Assembly (NCBI GenBank): GCA_014529385.2
Contig: CM043970.1
Span: 64,276,996 to 64,340,995, forward strand
DNA from: Adiantum capillus-veneris
Lineage: Eukaryota; Streptophyta; Polypodiopsida; Polypodiales; Pteridaceae
Length of the DNA stretch: 64,000 nucleotides
Direction of reading: 5' to 3'
The position numbers and the translations under genes were made by a program. The notes beneath the pieces were generated by a model. That model saw only the letters and a program-made list of their open reading frames with translations, was not told where the DNA came from and ran no database searches. Below, piece by piece: positions 34,460-46,015 of this stretch; within the stretch, counting starts at the first letter, position 1, and each line of letters begins with the position of its first letter.

Positions 34460-35790
34460 GTGAACAAACAAAATCAAAGGGATGATCCTCTTAAAAAAGA
34501 AAACACTGTATTTAAGGTTATTGAAGCAATTGATTGCCTTAAGGACAAGATCTTGAGAAGGTTCATGAAACATATCTCAACAGAAAGAAAAAATCCAGAA
34601 AAGGGAAGCAAACCAAAATTAGAGTTCGAGAACGCCTCTGAAAGATCAACAAAATTTTCAAAAGTAGAGTGCAAGCAAAGATACAAAGAATTAAAACGAA
34701 CTTTGAAAGAAGTGCAGACAACGGAGTTGGAGACTGAGGAAGAATCCGACAATGATAGGTTTGACGCACCTTCCCACTACAAAAGATACACTATCCAAGA
34801 TAGAAAAAGTATAGTTCAAAAGTCGAAACAAAACCCCAACAAACCTAGAACCTCATACGATGGACCAAAAAAAGCCAAGTGTATAGACCTAGCAAAACCA
34901 AGAGAGGAATCAAAGTCGTCATACATTGCCACTGACCTCACAAAAAAAGAAGAGCAGTTATTGATAGCTATGCTCCGACAATATATATATGTGTTTGCAT
35001 GGTCGTACAAGGATCCTAAGGGAATAGATCCAAAAATCTGTCAACACATGATACCCCTTAAGAGTGATGCCAAACCTCATAGAAAACGTCCCTACACATA
35101 CAATGAGACATTTGTCAAAAAGATTAAGGAAGACATAGAAAAACTCAAGGACGCGAAGTTTATCTATGAGATTGAACACACCAATTGGGTGTCTCTGATT
35201 GTGATAGTGCCCAAGAAAAATAGAAAATTACGAGTCTATGTAAATCTTAAATAAGTAAATGTTGCTACCATCAGAGACAACTATCCCCTATCAATAACAA
35301 ATCATGTGATCAAGAGAATTGCAGGGAAACAAGCTTATAGTTTCTTAGATGGGTTCTCAGGCTACAACTAGTTGACCATAAAACTAGAGGATAAACATAA
35401 GATGGGTTTTGCAATAGAATGGGGTATGTTTAAATGCATATAGAGTGATGCCTGTTGGCTTGACCAATGCACATACCACCTTTCAAAGACTAATAATTCA
35501 TGCGTTCAAGAAGTATCTGAGATAATTTTTAGAAATATACATGGATGATCTGTGCGTGCATTCTCAATTGATAAGTGAGCACATAACACACTTGGAGAAA
35601 GTCTTTGAGAAGTGCAGATCTTTCCGTATTTTGTTAAACCCTACGAAATGTGTTTTCATGGTACGGTAAGGCAAAATCTTAGGACACATTGTGTCCAAAA
35701 ATGGTATTTCCACTGATCAAGAGAAAGTATAGGTGATTGTTGCACTTCCAAGACCAACCAAATTAAAGGAGGTACAAGCATTTATGGGCC
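34460..35790 (+). pseudogene. pol: Reverse transcriptase, Gyp-3
   Basis: 34460-35254 is a lysine-rich spacer, then YVFAWSYKDPKGIDPKICQH, FVKKIKEDIEKLKDAKFIYE and NWVSLIVIVPKKNRKLRVYV, the RT start. A TAA at 35252 interrupts. Further pieces are AYSFLDGFSGYN (catalytic Asp region near 35350), a shifted MPVGLTNA/TFQR-type segment and YMDD with Asp codons at 35544 and 35547. ILGHIVSKNGI and ALPRPTKLKEVQAFMGH follow. All three aspartates remain, but stops and frameshifts are frequent. Confidence 0.78.
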
Positions 35791-35791
35791 A

Positions 35792-36297
35792 TTGGGGTAT
35801 TATAGGCGTTTCATATACATGTATGCGGTTATAGCTAAGCCTCTTTATGTTCTTATCACCAAGTTTGAGTGGATGGATGAATGTGAGACGGCTTTTCAAA
35901 AATTGAAGCAAGGATTAATCTCTGATCCAATTTTGCAAGCCACTGACTGGAACAAGATCTTCTATGTCCATGTGGATGCATTAGCCTATGCCATAGGATG
36001 CATATTAGCTCAACCTGGAGAGAGAAAAATGGATTTTTCCATTTGTTACTCTAGTAGGCAGCTTAATAGTGCACAGAAGAATTATACCACTACGTAAAGA
36101 GAAGGCTTAGGGATGATCTATGTTGTCAAAAAGTTTAGACATTACCTTCTTGCAAACAAGTTTGTTTTCTTCGACCACCAAGCACTATTGTACCTGGTAG
36201 ACAAACCTTGCAATTTGAGAAGGATTGCTCAATGGTTTATCATATTGCTTGAGTTTGATTTCACCTTGGTCATCAAGAAAGGTACAACACACTAAAG
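35792..36297 (+). pseudogene. pol: RNase H, Gyp-3
   Basis: YYRRFIYMYAVIAKPLYVLI leads into FYVHVDALAYAIGCILAQPG, where the first catalytic Asp is kept, and CYSSRQLNSAQKNYTTT. A TAA at about 36095 is followed, in another frame, by VVKKFRHYLLANKFVFFDHQALLYLVDKP, with the TDH-type motif as FDH. It ends with an in-frame TAA near 36293. Confidence 0.75.
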
Positions 36298-36429
36298 AGC
36301 AAACCATCTTTCAAGATTTCTCCATGGAGAAGCACTCAAAGAAATTGATGATGACCTTCTGGATTATTATCTGTCCAATGTTGAAATGGTTCCAAGGTGG
36401 AGTGAAGAGGTCATTTCTCTACTCACCAT

Positions 36430-37739
36430 AGGATCATTACAAGTAGAAATATAACCGTCAATCAGTAATCAGACAAAAAATCTCCAGCGTTTAGTTGGAT
36501 GGATATACAAGCAAGGTTATAACGATATCTTGAGACTATGTGTAGAGCCGAGGAACATGATTCATGAATACTACCTGGGACTTGCCCATATACAACACAA
36601 TGGGTTTCATAATGGGAAAATGCAAACAACACAAAGACTAATGAGACTTGGTGTCTACTGGTAAACATGGGAGAGTACATCCATGAATACATAAAATCAT
36701 GTGTAGCATGGGAGAGTACATCCATGAATACATAAAATCATGTGCAGCATGTAAGAGACAACCACCAATGGAACACGCCACACTCTTTAGAGTGAAAGTA
36801 GTGCCCAAATGGATAGCTTACATTATCAAGTACTTAAAAACCAAGACATTCTTGGAGGGGTTAAGGCACGGATGAGAACTATTTAAGAGGAGGCGACACA
36901 CTAAGTGTTGATCTCGAATCAACTGTACCAAGGACAAGGAAAAAAAAACCAATTGAGATTGTGTGCTACTGAGGGTAGATATTTCTCCATCCTAGAACAA
37001 GCACACGTAGGCCAGCCATGTGGACATTTTTCAGCTTACAAAACAACAAAGCTGATATTTCTTGCAAGAATATGGTGACCAACCATGTTCACAAATGCGA
37101 AAACATATGTAGAACGGTGTGATGACTGCCAACGCACTGAGGCACCTCTGTGGAGAGATGAAATGCCTTTATGACGGATAAAAGGAGTTCGAGCCTTTGC
37201 CAAGTGGGGCATAGATTTTGTAGGCCCCATCATACCTCCTGCATACTGCACACACTCTCAATATATTATAGTAGCAAAAAATTATTTGACCAAATGGGTG
37301 GAAGTGAAGGCAACACAAAAAAAATGATGCACAAACTATGGCACAGTTCTTATTTGAGAACATCTTTACTAAATACTGCCTACCCATTGAGATTGAGAGT
37401 GATCGAGGAACCCACTTTGTGAACACTGTCATTGAAAGTTTACCCTATCACCCCCGAGCTAACGGGAAAGCAAAGAGTACCAATAAAATCTTGTGCATGG
37501 TGCTAGCCAAAATAGCGAGTGATTCAAGGACTGATTGGGACCAAAAGCTACATTTAGCATTATGGGCTTATAAGGTAGCATTAAAAACTTCCATTGGAAC
37601 TGATTGGGACTTAAAGGTACATTCAACATTATGGGCTTACAGGGTAGCATTTACAACTTCCATTGGAAGTGCTCCATTTAATATTGTGTTTGGAATAAAT
37701 GCTATTCTCCCCATGGAATTCTTGATTCCCACACATTGA
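36430..37739 (+). pseudogene. pol: Integrase, Gyp-3, rearranged core
   Basis: The HHCC finger is recognisable (EQAHVGQPCGHFSAYKTTKL near 36993; CDDC at 37118-37129), with WGIDFVGPI (Asp 37213). The second Asp is at 37401 (IESDRGTHFVNT). The Glu is replaced by Lys (AAG at 37473 in NGKAKSTNK), and only 23 residues lie between them where 35 are expected, so about 12 are deleted. A 69 bp in-frame tandem duplication (37530-37598, 37599-37667) follows. 36640-36750 also has a short duplicated stretch. Confidence 0.8.
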
Positions 37740-38180
37740 GTCACAACACAACTAGGTTGGAGAGGACACAAACTCTCTGAAATACTAGACATCTTGGAAC
37801 AGCTAGATGAAACACAATTGAAGGTGGTAGCATGGATATATGCCCAAAAATGACAAATGAAGGCTTTCCATGACCAACATATTATAAGCAAGGAGTTTTA
37901 GAAATGGATTATGTATTGGTGTATACCCTAAAGCAACACTCCAAAAAAACTAAAAAAGCGAGGAATGAGGCCTTTTGTGATCCATGACATGTCGCAAAGT
38001 GGTGCCATCAAACTTGAAACATTGGCAGGTAACGAGATGCCTAATTGGATAAGTGGAGGCAGGTTAAAAAGTTACCTTCTCCCATTCACAAAAGTGGAGT
38101 TAGAAACAATTCATGCAGCAACTAAGCGAAAGAACCAAGCACATGCTATCATGGCACAGGCCAAGGACAAGCCAGATTGA
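37740..38180 (+). pseudogene. pol: Integrase C-terminal region, Gyp-3
   Basis: After stops, RGMRPFVIHDMSQSGAIKLE and NWISGGRLKSYLLPF form the GPF-type terminal module. The ORF 37965-38180 ends at TGA 38178-38180, overlapping the ATG of the next ORF by four bases (ATGA-type context at 38177), which suggests the downstream ORF once belonged to the same transcript. Confidence 0.65.
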
Positions 38181-38974
38181 GGATATTGAAGCAGAAGGAA
38201 CAAGCCAATTATAGGGAAACTTGGACGCAATACAAAGGTCCCAATCCTCCTCAAATCGCATCAATTCAAACGGAATTTACATGGCTTGGTGGTATGGATG
38301 GCCGAATTATCCTTCAACTTCCTGATGGTTCCATTGAACGAGCACTAGTAGACACCAGGGCACAAGCCAATGTCATCAAATACTTGACATTCTTGAGAAT
38401 GGCCACAGAACCTCTAAGACCAAACCAAATCAAGCTCAAGGCATCCAATCAAGGGACAATGCCCAGCATGGGTCAATCCAATTTATCAATAAATGTTGAT
38501 GGCCACAGCTTCCCTCATCAATTTCATGTAATGCTAGATACCGATCTTAATGAAGCAGTGATCCTTGGAGTACATTGGATGTACACATACAAGGAAACAC
38601 CAAATTGGCAGAATGACACATTACAACTCAACATCAATGACGCATCCTTCACTACTCCATTGGTGCAGACATATCACTTTTGGAAAATTCAGTCTCTTTT
38701 AAGAAAACCTAAACCTACACCTTTGCGTTCAACCAAGGCATTCATGAAGGTTTGGGTCAAAAAGTCCGTGATGCAGCCAAATCCTAAACAGTTATGGATT
38801 CCCAAAATCAATTTTACCCACTTTCAAACACAGCTAATCGGATCTACTTCTTCAAACACAAAACCTACTCATTCCAAAGAACATAAAGCTTCCAATGCCC
38901 AATCAGTCACTTCTCCTTGTATATCAAAGCCAATGCAGCACAACCAAAAGAAACCCGCACCAACAACATGGTAA
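38177..38974 (+). CDS. ORF with a second retropepsin-like domain, 3' of integrase
   Basis: 265 codons, uninterrupted, unlike the surrounding coding. Residues about 30-150 resemble a retropepsin: IILQLPDGSIERALVDTRAQ-ANVI, with Asp at 38351 in D-T-R-A (family D-T-G-A) and AVILGVHWM as the ILG flap-end motif. The replacement of Gly by Arg at the active site predicts an inactive enzyme, so it may act in binding rather than cutting. The C-terminal 90 residues are basic and proline/asparagine-rich. It sits where other elements carry env-like ORFs. Its last part is included in the 1.2 kb duplication. It may be an accessory ORF of Gyp-3 or part of a separate element. Confidence 0.55.
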   Translation: MRILKQKEQANYRETWTQYKGPNPPQIASIQTEFTWLGGMDGRIILQLPDGSIERALVDTRAQANVIKYLTFLRMATEPLRPNQIKLKASNQGTMPSMGQSNLSINVDGHSFPHQFHVMLDTDLNEAVILGVHWMYTYKETPNWQNDTLQLNINDASFTTPLVQTYHFWKIQSLLRKPKPTPLRSTKAFMKVWVKKSVMQPNPKQLWIPKINFTHFQTQLIGSTSSNTKPTHSKEHKASNAQSVTSPCISKPMQHNQKKPAPTTW

Positions 38975-39804
38975 TGGAGACCAAAACAACATCGACAATA
39001 GCATGGATCACAGTCTCCACGCTACCAATCAAAGCAACTCAAATGGATTTAAAAACAAACCAAACCAACTAAACAGGATATCATGTCAAGATTACCAGCC
39101 TCTATCATGAAGGAACACGTGCGTCTTATCCAAATCCTTTTATTTGGGCCTAGTAGAATCAAAGCAACCTCACCATCAAAAGCCACTGAATAGATAGTTC
39201 AGGACCCATATCTTGCACAGCATGTCGTTGCCCCACGCATCTCTTCAATTTGCATGATAGGACCACATTACACGGCCTTGCATAGATAATGTTTTCTTGT
39301 TAATTATTTGCCTTTTCATGAGCTCTTTTAGGAATATTACTAAGCCGTATTGCAAAATTCATGAGAAGAGAGATGCTAGAGTGAGAGTATGTATATATGA
39401 GTGAACATAATAATTGTGGTAGAATTTTTTGCCAAATAATAATTATTATTGGTATTTTTCTTTTAATTTCAAGCTTAAAAAAGCTTTTTAAAAAAGCTAA
39501 AAATTAAATAAGTTGAGTCAAGACAGCTGAAATATAGTTCTAAAAGAAAAGGTTGAATTTACAAAGCAAGAGCTTTAGACATGGAAAATATGGAAAGTAT
39601 TGGCACAATTTGAGCCCACCTTTGAATGATCAAAACTGCAAATTAGAAGCCTATTGGCAACCGAATGTCCAAATGATGAACTTTTTAAACCGTAGGTGAT
39701 ATGACAAAAAGAGATGAGCCATCAAGGTAAGTATGCATAGGGCATTCCGGGTAGGTTGGGGACATATAGTCAGAATGGGGCAAAATGGCAAGCTCATTTG
39801 CATT

Positions 39805-39808
<4 letters not shown>

Positions 39809-39871
<63 letters not shown>
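39809..39871. repeat. (GA)n microsatellite in tandem unit 1
   Basis: About 63 bp; the equivalent in unit 2 (41018-41058) is shorter and carries one CA interruption. Confidence 0.95.
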
Positions 39872-39873
<2 letters not shown>

Positions 39874-41017
39874 ATTTATCTCATTTCTACCTGCTGCGAC
39901 CACCACAGTAGCTCTTATTGCACCAAAACATCAAATCGATAGAGCAAATCAAATAAAAAACGAGAAATCTTCAAGCTGTCTTAGCCCATTGGGGGCAGCT
40001 ACACATGTCAAAACCAAAAACCTTTTCACCAGTAGACACAGCTAATCGGATCTACTTCTTCAAACACAAAACCTACTCATTCCAAAGAACATAAAGCTTC
40101 CAATGCCCAATCAGTCACTTCTCCTTGTATATCAAAGCCAATGCAGCACAACCAAAAGAAACCCGCACCAACAACATGGTAATGGAGACCAAAACAACAT
40201 CGACAACAGCATGGATCACAGTCTCCACGCTACCAATCAAAGCAACTTAAATGGATTTGAAAACAAACCAAACCAACTAAACAGGATATCATGTCAAGAT
40301 TACCAGCCTCTATCATGAAGGAACATGTGCGTCTTATCCAAATCCTTTTATTTGGGCCTAGTAGAATCAAAGCAACCTCACCATCAAAAGCCACTGAATA
40401 GATAGTTCAGGACCCATATCTTGCACAGCATGTCGTTGCCCCATGCATCTCTTCAATTTGCATGATAGGACCACATTACACGGCCTTGCATAGATAATGT
40501 TTTCTTGTTAATTGTTTGCCTTTTCATGAGCTCTTTTAGGCATATTACTAAGTCGAATTGCAAAATTCATGAGAACAGAGATGCTAGAGTGAGAGTATGT
40601 ATATATGAGTGAACATAGTAATTGTGGTAGAATTTTTGGCCAAATAATAATTATTATTGGTAATTTTCTTTTAATTTCAAGCTTAAAAAATCTTTTTAAA
40701 AAAGCTAAAAATTTAATAAGTTGAGCCAAGACAGTTGAAATATAGTTCTAAAAGAAAAGGTTGAATTTACAAAGCAAGAGCTTTAGACATGGAAAATATG
40801 GAAAGTATTGGCACAATTTGAGCCCACCTTTGAATGATCAAAACTGCAAATTAGAAGCCTATTGGCAACCGAATGTCCAAATGATGAACTTTTTAAACCG
40901 TAGGTGATATGACAAAAAGAGATGAGCCATCAAGGTAAGTATGCATAGGGCATTCCGGGTAGGTCGGGGACATATAGTCAGAATGGGGCAAAATGGCAAG
41001 CTCATTTGCATTCAATG

Positions 41018-41024
41018 AGAGAGA

Positions 41025-41057
<33 letters not shown>

Positions 41058-41058
41058 T
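41018..41058. repeat. (GA)n microsatellite in tandem unit 2
   Basis: About 41 bp with one GACA interruption; homologous to 39809-39871. Confidence 0.95.
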
Positions 41059-41252
41059 TCTTTATCGCATTTCTACCTGCTGCGACCACCACAGTAGCTC
41101 TTATTGCACCAAAACATCAAATCTATAGAGAAAATCAAATAAAAAACGAGAAATCTTCAAGCTGTCTTAGCCCATTGGGGGCAGCTACACATGTCAAAAC
41201 CAAAAACCTTTTCACCAGTAGACCAAGTATCACTTTAGCAAAAGGATGTGGA

Positions 41253-42444
41253 ACGTGGATCGCCGTCCATGTTTCCAAAACCCTAATCTCAGAAAAAATT
41301 GGATAGTAGACTCCCCATAAGCCCAGATTCACATTGTGCTACTTAGATCTGCAATCCATGCTCCAACATGGATCGCGATCCATGTACCCTAATGACAGAT
41401 TAAGCAAAAAACTTGGCCTATGGTTAGAGGAAGCAAGGAGGAGAATGCCATGTAAATTGGGCACAAATCACCAGGCCAAGAGCTCTAGCAGTTTCAGTCT
41501 ACAAATGGTCATTTTAGGTCTAACCTGTGCTAAAGTGATCTTAACTCCAAAATTCTATGTCAAATGGCTTAGGATATGTACAAAAACAAACCCACCAATT
41601 TTGGTAGCATTTGACCTCAGAACATGGATCGCGATCCATGTACCCCCAAGGGAAATTTTGACAAATTTCAATAGTTTATAACCAGTAGTCCTATACATGA
41701 GAAATCCAGGACAAAGGATGTCAGGATAGTACATAAATATTGATTTTCAAATTCAAAGCAGATGTGTGAGAAACCAAAGTGCCAAAGAGAAACATTCAAA
41801 ATTTCAAAGTTTGTGAGATTTAGCTAAAAATTCTTTCAAAGTCCTTAAATTTTCTCAGTTAGATCTCCAACCTAAAATGGAATCAGAGAGTATTGAAAAT
41901 TGATAGGCAATTGGGCAGCAAAGTGATCCTCATATACAAATCACCAGAAGTCAAGGAAACATCAAATGGTAACCAAGGGAATTGATCAAAAAGGGATCCA
42001 AAAAATAGATATGGTCAAAGTCGTAAAACATAGCCATAAACTGGAAAATGGAATAAACTTAGGAAAAACATGTTCAAACTTTAAAAAAATCACTAGTGTG
42101 CTAGGATGGACTATAGGAACATGTGTGCCAAATGGCATTGCAAAACCCTACCAAACATGGATCGCGATCCATGTACCTTTTTAACCCAGCCAAGAAGGGT
42201 CATCACCATTTGGTCCTACACACCATACAAAGTCTAGCCTTGAAGTATCAAGTCATTTTGATCACAAAGTCCCAATCAAAGAGCTCAAATTCTCTAAGCC
42301 TTCAGTTTTTCCAAAATTTGACCTAAAATCTTAACCAATGATCCAAAGCCCAAATGTTTGGACCAAAGCATCATCTTGAGGTGCCCTACTAGGTGGTATC
42401 ATCAAATCATCAAAATGTTTTCCAACATGGATCATGATCCATGT
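41253..42444. repeat. Series of 20 bp palindromes, ACATGGATCGCGATCCATGT
   Basis: Perfect copies at 41366-41385, 41622-41641 and 42155-42174. 42425-42444 has the centre changed to CATG but is still a perfect palindrome. 41253-41272 is a degenerate copy. Each is preceded by A/AC and usually followed by ACC. Distances are 113, 256, 533 and 270 bp. The sequence between copies does not look repeated and has no coding support. Confidence 0.88.
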
Positions 42445-42655
42445 ACCTTAGAGCCAGATTTCATTCTGTGATCTCTTGCCCTAGTGATTATAGTTGTCCT
42501 AGATGCACTGGTGAGGTTTGGTCAAATTTGAAGTAGTTTTGGCAAAGTTATGTTTATTTCTCTGTTTATGGTAAAAGTTTGTATTTTTTTCCATTTCTAG
42601 ACAACCTTTTGATAATCTCCTAACTATAAAAGAAATTTAAAATTGGTCACACAAG

Positions 42656-45600
42656 ATGCCCCATAGGAAAGCACAAAAGAAGTGAGGGGTGGCACCTTAT
42701 GAGATCACCGACATCTCATCAAATGAGAAGGATCACATCACTAATCAGGAGCTAGAAGCAATACCATCAAATATCTTTATCGAAAAGCTCCAAGCGACTG
42801 ATGAAACGATAGTCAAGACCACCATATTCCCCAAGGAATTGTGGACGATACACCAAAAATCTGAAGTACTAGAAGGGTCCAGATGCTTACATTTGGATAG
42901 CTTCATCATATTACCACCATGGGGAACAGATTTCTAGAGATCCCATTAAGTGATCAGCTCCATTTAATACAATGGGGAAACAACACTAAGAGACAAATAT
43001 GGGGCTACAATCAAAGTGAAGATCACCACGGAGATCATAATTAATGAATCTCTTCACTTGCAACAAGGAACCCACAACCTATTGCACAAAACAAAGGCAA
43101 TAGATAATGACAAAGCCTTCCTGAAGCAAAGAGGCCACAAGTTGACTTATCAAGATCTACTCTACTCCGAGATGGAGCTTCCTTTGCGGATGATATCCCA
43201 ACACTTCAAAGTGCAAAAGACATCTTATTACACTGAACCAATGTTGCATATGGCAGTATTGATGGCCATGGGGCTGGCAAAAAGAAGGGTGGTCAATTGT
43301 GACTTTGGAACCTACATCCTGGGAAACTTAGTGAAAGCAAACATTGAAGGGAGTGATAAAAGCAAAACGTACATGAATGTTGGACCATTGCTAACCAGAA
43401 TTTCCATGCATTAGGTATGATCGATGAACTACCACCTATAGAAACACAATTGGAGTTAATTCATAAATCTAAAAGAGAAATGAAGCCGGTGGTAGGAACA
43501 TCTACAGTACAACCCTCAAAGACAAAACAAGTTGGACAAATCTTTAAAAACCCTAAATGGTGTGACAGTGAACAGACAGAATCAAATGCGCCGCTAAGTA
43601 ATGAATTAAAATCAAAGGATAGAGATGCTCCCTCAGAGTATCAATCTTTAGAGGAGGAAGAGGAGGAGGAATATACACTCAAATAAACATGACTAAAGGT
43701 GCAGTCAAACAGGACTACTGAAACAATACCCATTTACACAAACATAGAGATCTATGGAAGAGGCTCAAGCCCAAAGAGAAAAACTCCATCAACAGAGAAA
43801 TGAAGAAAAGAGAAACTTTGGAACTGAAGCGAGCGATGGAAGAGAGGATGAGGAGAATCAACCACTAGAACATTGAAAGACTGAATCTCTTGAATAGCTC
43901 AAACGGAAAAAAGAAAGGAAGCGGTGGAAAATATGAATATTGCTAGCGACATGTGACAACAAATTGAGAACGAGCTCAAACGCAAGGCAGAACAAAGGGA
44001 AATTGAAGAAGCCAAGCGCCAACGTGCCGGTGATCATGAATAATCTGACGATTCTACTAAAGCAGCAGGGGCTGACAAAACTGCACGGCAAGAGGAAATA
44101 CAGAGGAGGAAGCTGGCGTAGATCATTTTGAAATTCACACAAAAAATACCTCATCAATAATAGATGCATCTGCACCTCCTCCTACTCAAGAATCAGCTGA
44201 CCAGGTAGCTAAGAATGAACAGGAAGAGCACACAATGGATATGCCCAAGCAAACAACAAATAAAGTATTTCCAACAATGCATACACCTCAAAAGGAGAAA
44301 GCTGAATATCCCTAGATCAAACAAACTCCAACTAATCCCGAAGCACAACATGATAAAGATAAGATAGCAAAATAAACAAAAACAACAATAGTTGGTACCT
44401 GTGACCAACCTCAAGAAACACAGCAAAGGCCCAGGTCGCCACGCTCACAAGGAGTGGTAGATGAAGGAACACAATTAATCAAGTCCTTTGGCATTAATGC
44501 ACATTTGAAACAAATCAAGCTACAGTTTCAATGTCAAAGAGCACCCTACAACCTGCACGACTTGGAGCTGGGGGATACCAAGAAAGAGGCAATTAATTCA
44601 GTTAAGGACAATCTAAAACTGACAAAAGATCGAGGATTACAAATAGTGAAAACCCAACTCCATTTGGAACTGCAGAGAGAACAAGAAAATGCTGCATATT
44701 ACTACAAGAAATTCCAAGCTTTCAATGAGGTAAATACAAATTTGCAGGTAGAGCAGCAACACCTAGAAGAAGAGTTAGCCAAAGAAAAGCAAAAGAATGC
44801 TAAACTGGGAAAATCATATGCAATGGTGAGCAAAATACTTACACAGCTCTTAGCCATGCAAGACATACCAACATCAGAAAGAACATTAGTAAAGCCACCT
44901 TCAGTGACACGAGCTCAGGGATCTGAAGGTTGCCCTAGCTCAAGAGCAGTATGACAGGAAAATTCTAACAAGATGGCATATAGCAATACAAATAGTCAAA
45001 GATGAGGAGATTAAACAGCTCCAACAAGAACTGGCCAAAGCAAAGGAAAACATGGTTGCTCAAAGCACAAACATCACACGGAATTATAAAAAAAAGTTCT
45101 AGCCATTAAGACCATGCATGCCCAGCCAGCTCATGTAGAAGTCTCTCAGACAATAGACTAAGGACAGATGGCACAGGATTTTTCACATACCGAGATACCC
45201 AGTACTAGCACAAAAATAGCATTGCCCGATTTTTAAGATCCATCCGATACACAAGTTCCCAAAACTGCCAGAGAAGAAATTCAACGGTGGATCTTGGAAG
45301 TGCATGATCCTTCACACAAAGAACATTTGCAATACGAACTCAAGTTGTTAGAATTAGTGGCTCTTCTTATGATTACACTTGAAGAATATTGGGCATGAAA
45401 TGATTGCACGTCCACTAATGCGACAGGAAGCTCTCTTATGGAAAAAGAAAATGCTACCTTCCCTAGAGTCCAACCAAAAGGAGGATTACAAGAATGTTCC
45501 TCTAGCTGCTACCCAAGTTCAAACCATCATTGATAACCAACCCCTGTGGAGGAAATAATGGTTTAAAATCACCCGACAGATGAAACATACTACAGAAATG

Positions 45601-45815
45601 CCCCACAATATCTTAGGATCGACCCAACCTATTGTCCTATTAACAAAAGGCAATCATGGGATAATTTCTATTCATGGAAAAGCAGAAGACCCGTAGTGCT
45701 CAACTACCCAATGATAACAAATCGAGCTAATAATATTCTCCCCTCAGAGAAATATATGGTTCACACACTCAACGGAGTCATCAATCAAATGAAGAAGGTT
45801 CCAGATTTCGCATGA
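42656..45815 (+). pseudogene. Retroelement-like long protein of unknown family, broken
   Basis: ATG 42656 opens MPHRKAQKK, a TGA at 42683, then VAPYEITDISSNEKDHITNQ to 42937. 43016-43414 has KLTYQDLLYSEMELPLRM and MLHMAVLMAMGLAKRRVV. An acidic segment follows (SLEEEEEEEYTLK at about 43670), then a very charged region with stops and 44454-44954, a long coiled coil (QREQENAAYYYKKF, VEQQHLEEELAKEKQKNAKL). Later pieces read KTAREEIQRWILEVHDP, and the end reads NQMKKVPDFA before the TGA at about 45813. The helical middle weakly recalls plant transposon-associated proteins (gypsy-type transposon domains), but I cannot name it. It could be the gag-like ORF of a further element. Confidence 0.5.
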
Positions 45816-46015
45816 CATATGCTTGTAAAAACTGGCAAAATGTTAGTCACATGCATCATAGTGTTTGACGATATTGAGACAGCGGAGCACCCCTGGCAAG
45901 TCTTTATGGAAGGAACAAGAGGGTTATATTGGAATTTGGAAATTGAAGTCATTATGAATGGTTACTGTAATCATTCATGGTTTTGTTGTGGCTTGCACGA
46001 CAACCTGTTTGTGAG

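Larger units (their letters stand above)
33391..38180 (+). mobile_element. Gyp-3: third Ty3/gypsy element, truncated, LTRs not found
   Basis: A run of protease, acidic linker, RT, RNase H and integrase, clearly distinct from the Tat-A and Tat-B proteins: RT has YMDD instead of FIDD and there is only one RNase H. gag is absent: protease starts 140 bp after the CACTA-like terminus at 33252. No LTR was identified on either side. About fifteen stops or frameshifts are visible. Confidence 0.8.
38828..41221 (+). repeat. 1.2 kb direct tandem duplication
   Basis: Unit 1 is 38828-40035 (1208 bp), unit 2 is 40036-41221 (1186 bp). Both start ACACAGCTAATCGG and end TTCACCAGTAG. Differences are scattered single bases plus a shorter (GA)n tract in unit 2, so identity is high and the event recent. 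The units lack TG...CA ends, so they are not an obvious LTR pair. Except for the ORF tail in unit 1, they hold no coding. Confidence 0.92.

Noticed and set aside
38828-41221. LTR pair of a small retrotransposon
   Set aside because: The units are directly adjacent with no internal region and lack TG...CA ends, PBS and PPT.
41253-42444. CRISPR-like array
   Set aside because: The repeats are palindromic, irregularly spaced by 113-533 bp, five in number and in a plant transposon context; there are no spacers of uniform size or cas genes.
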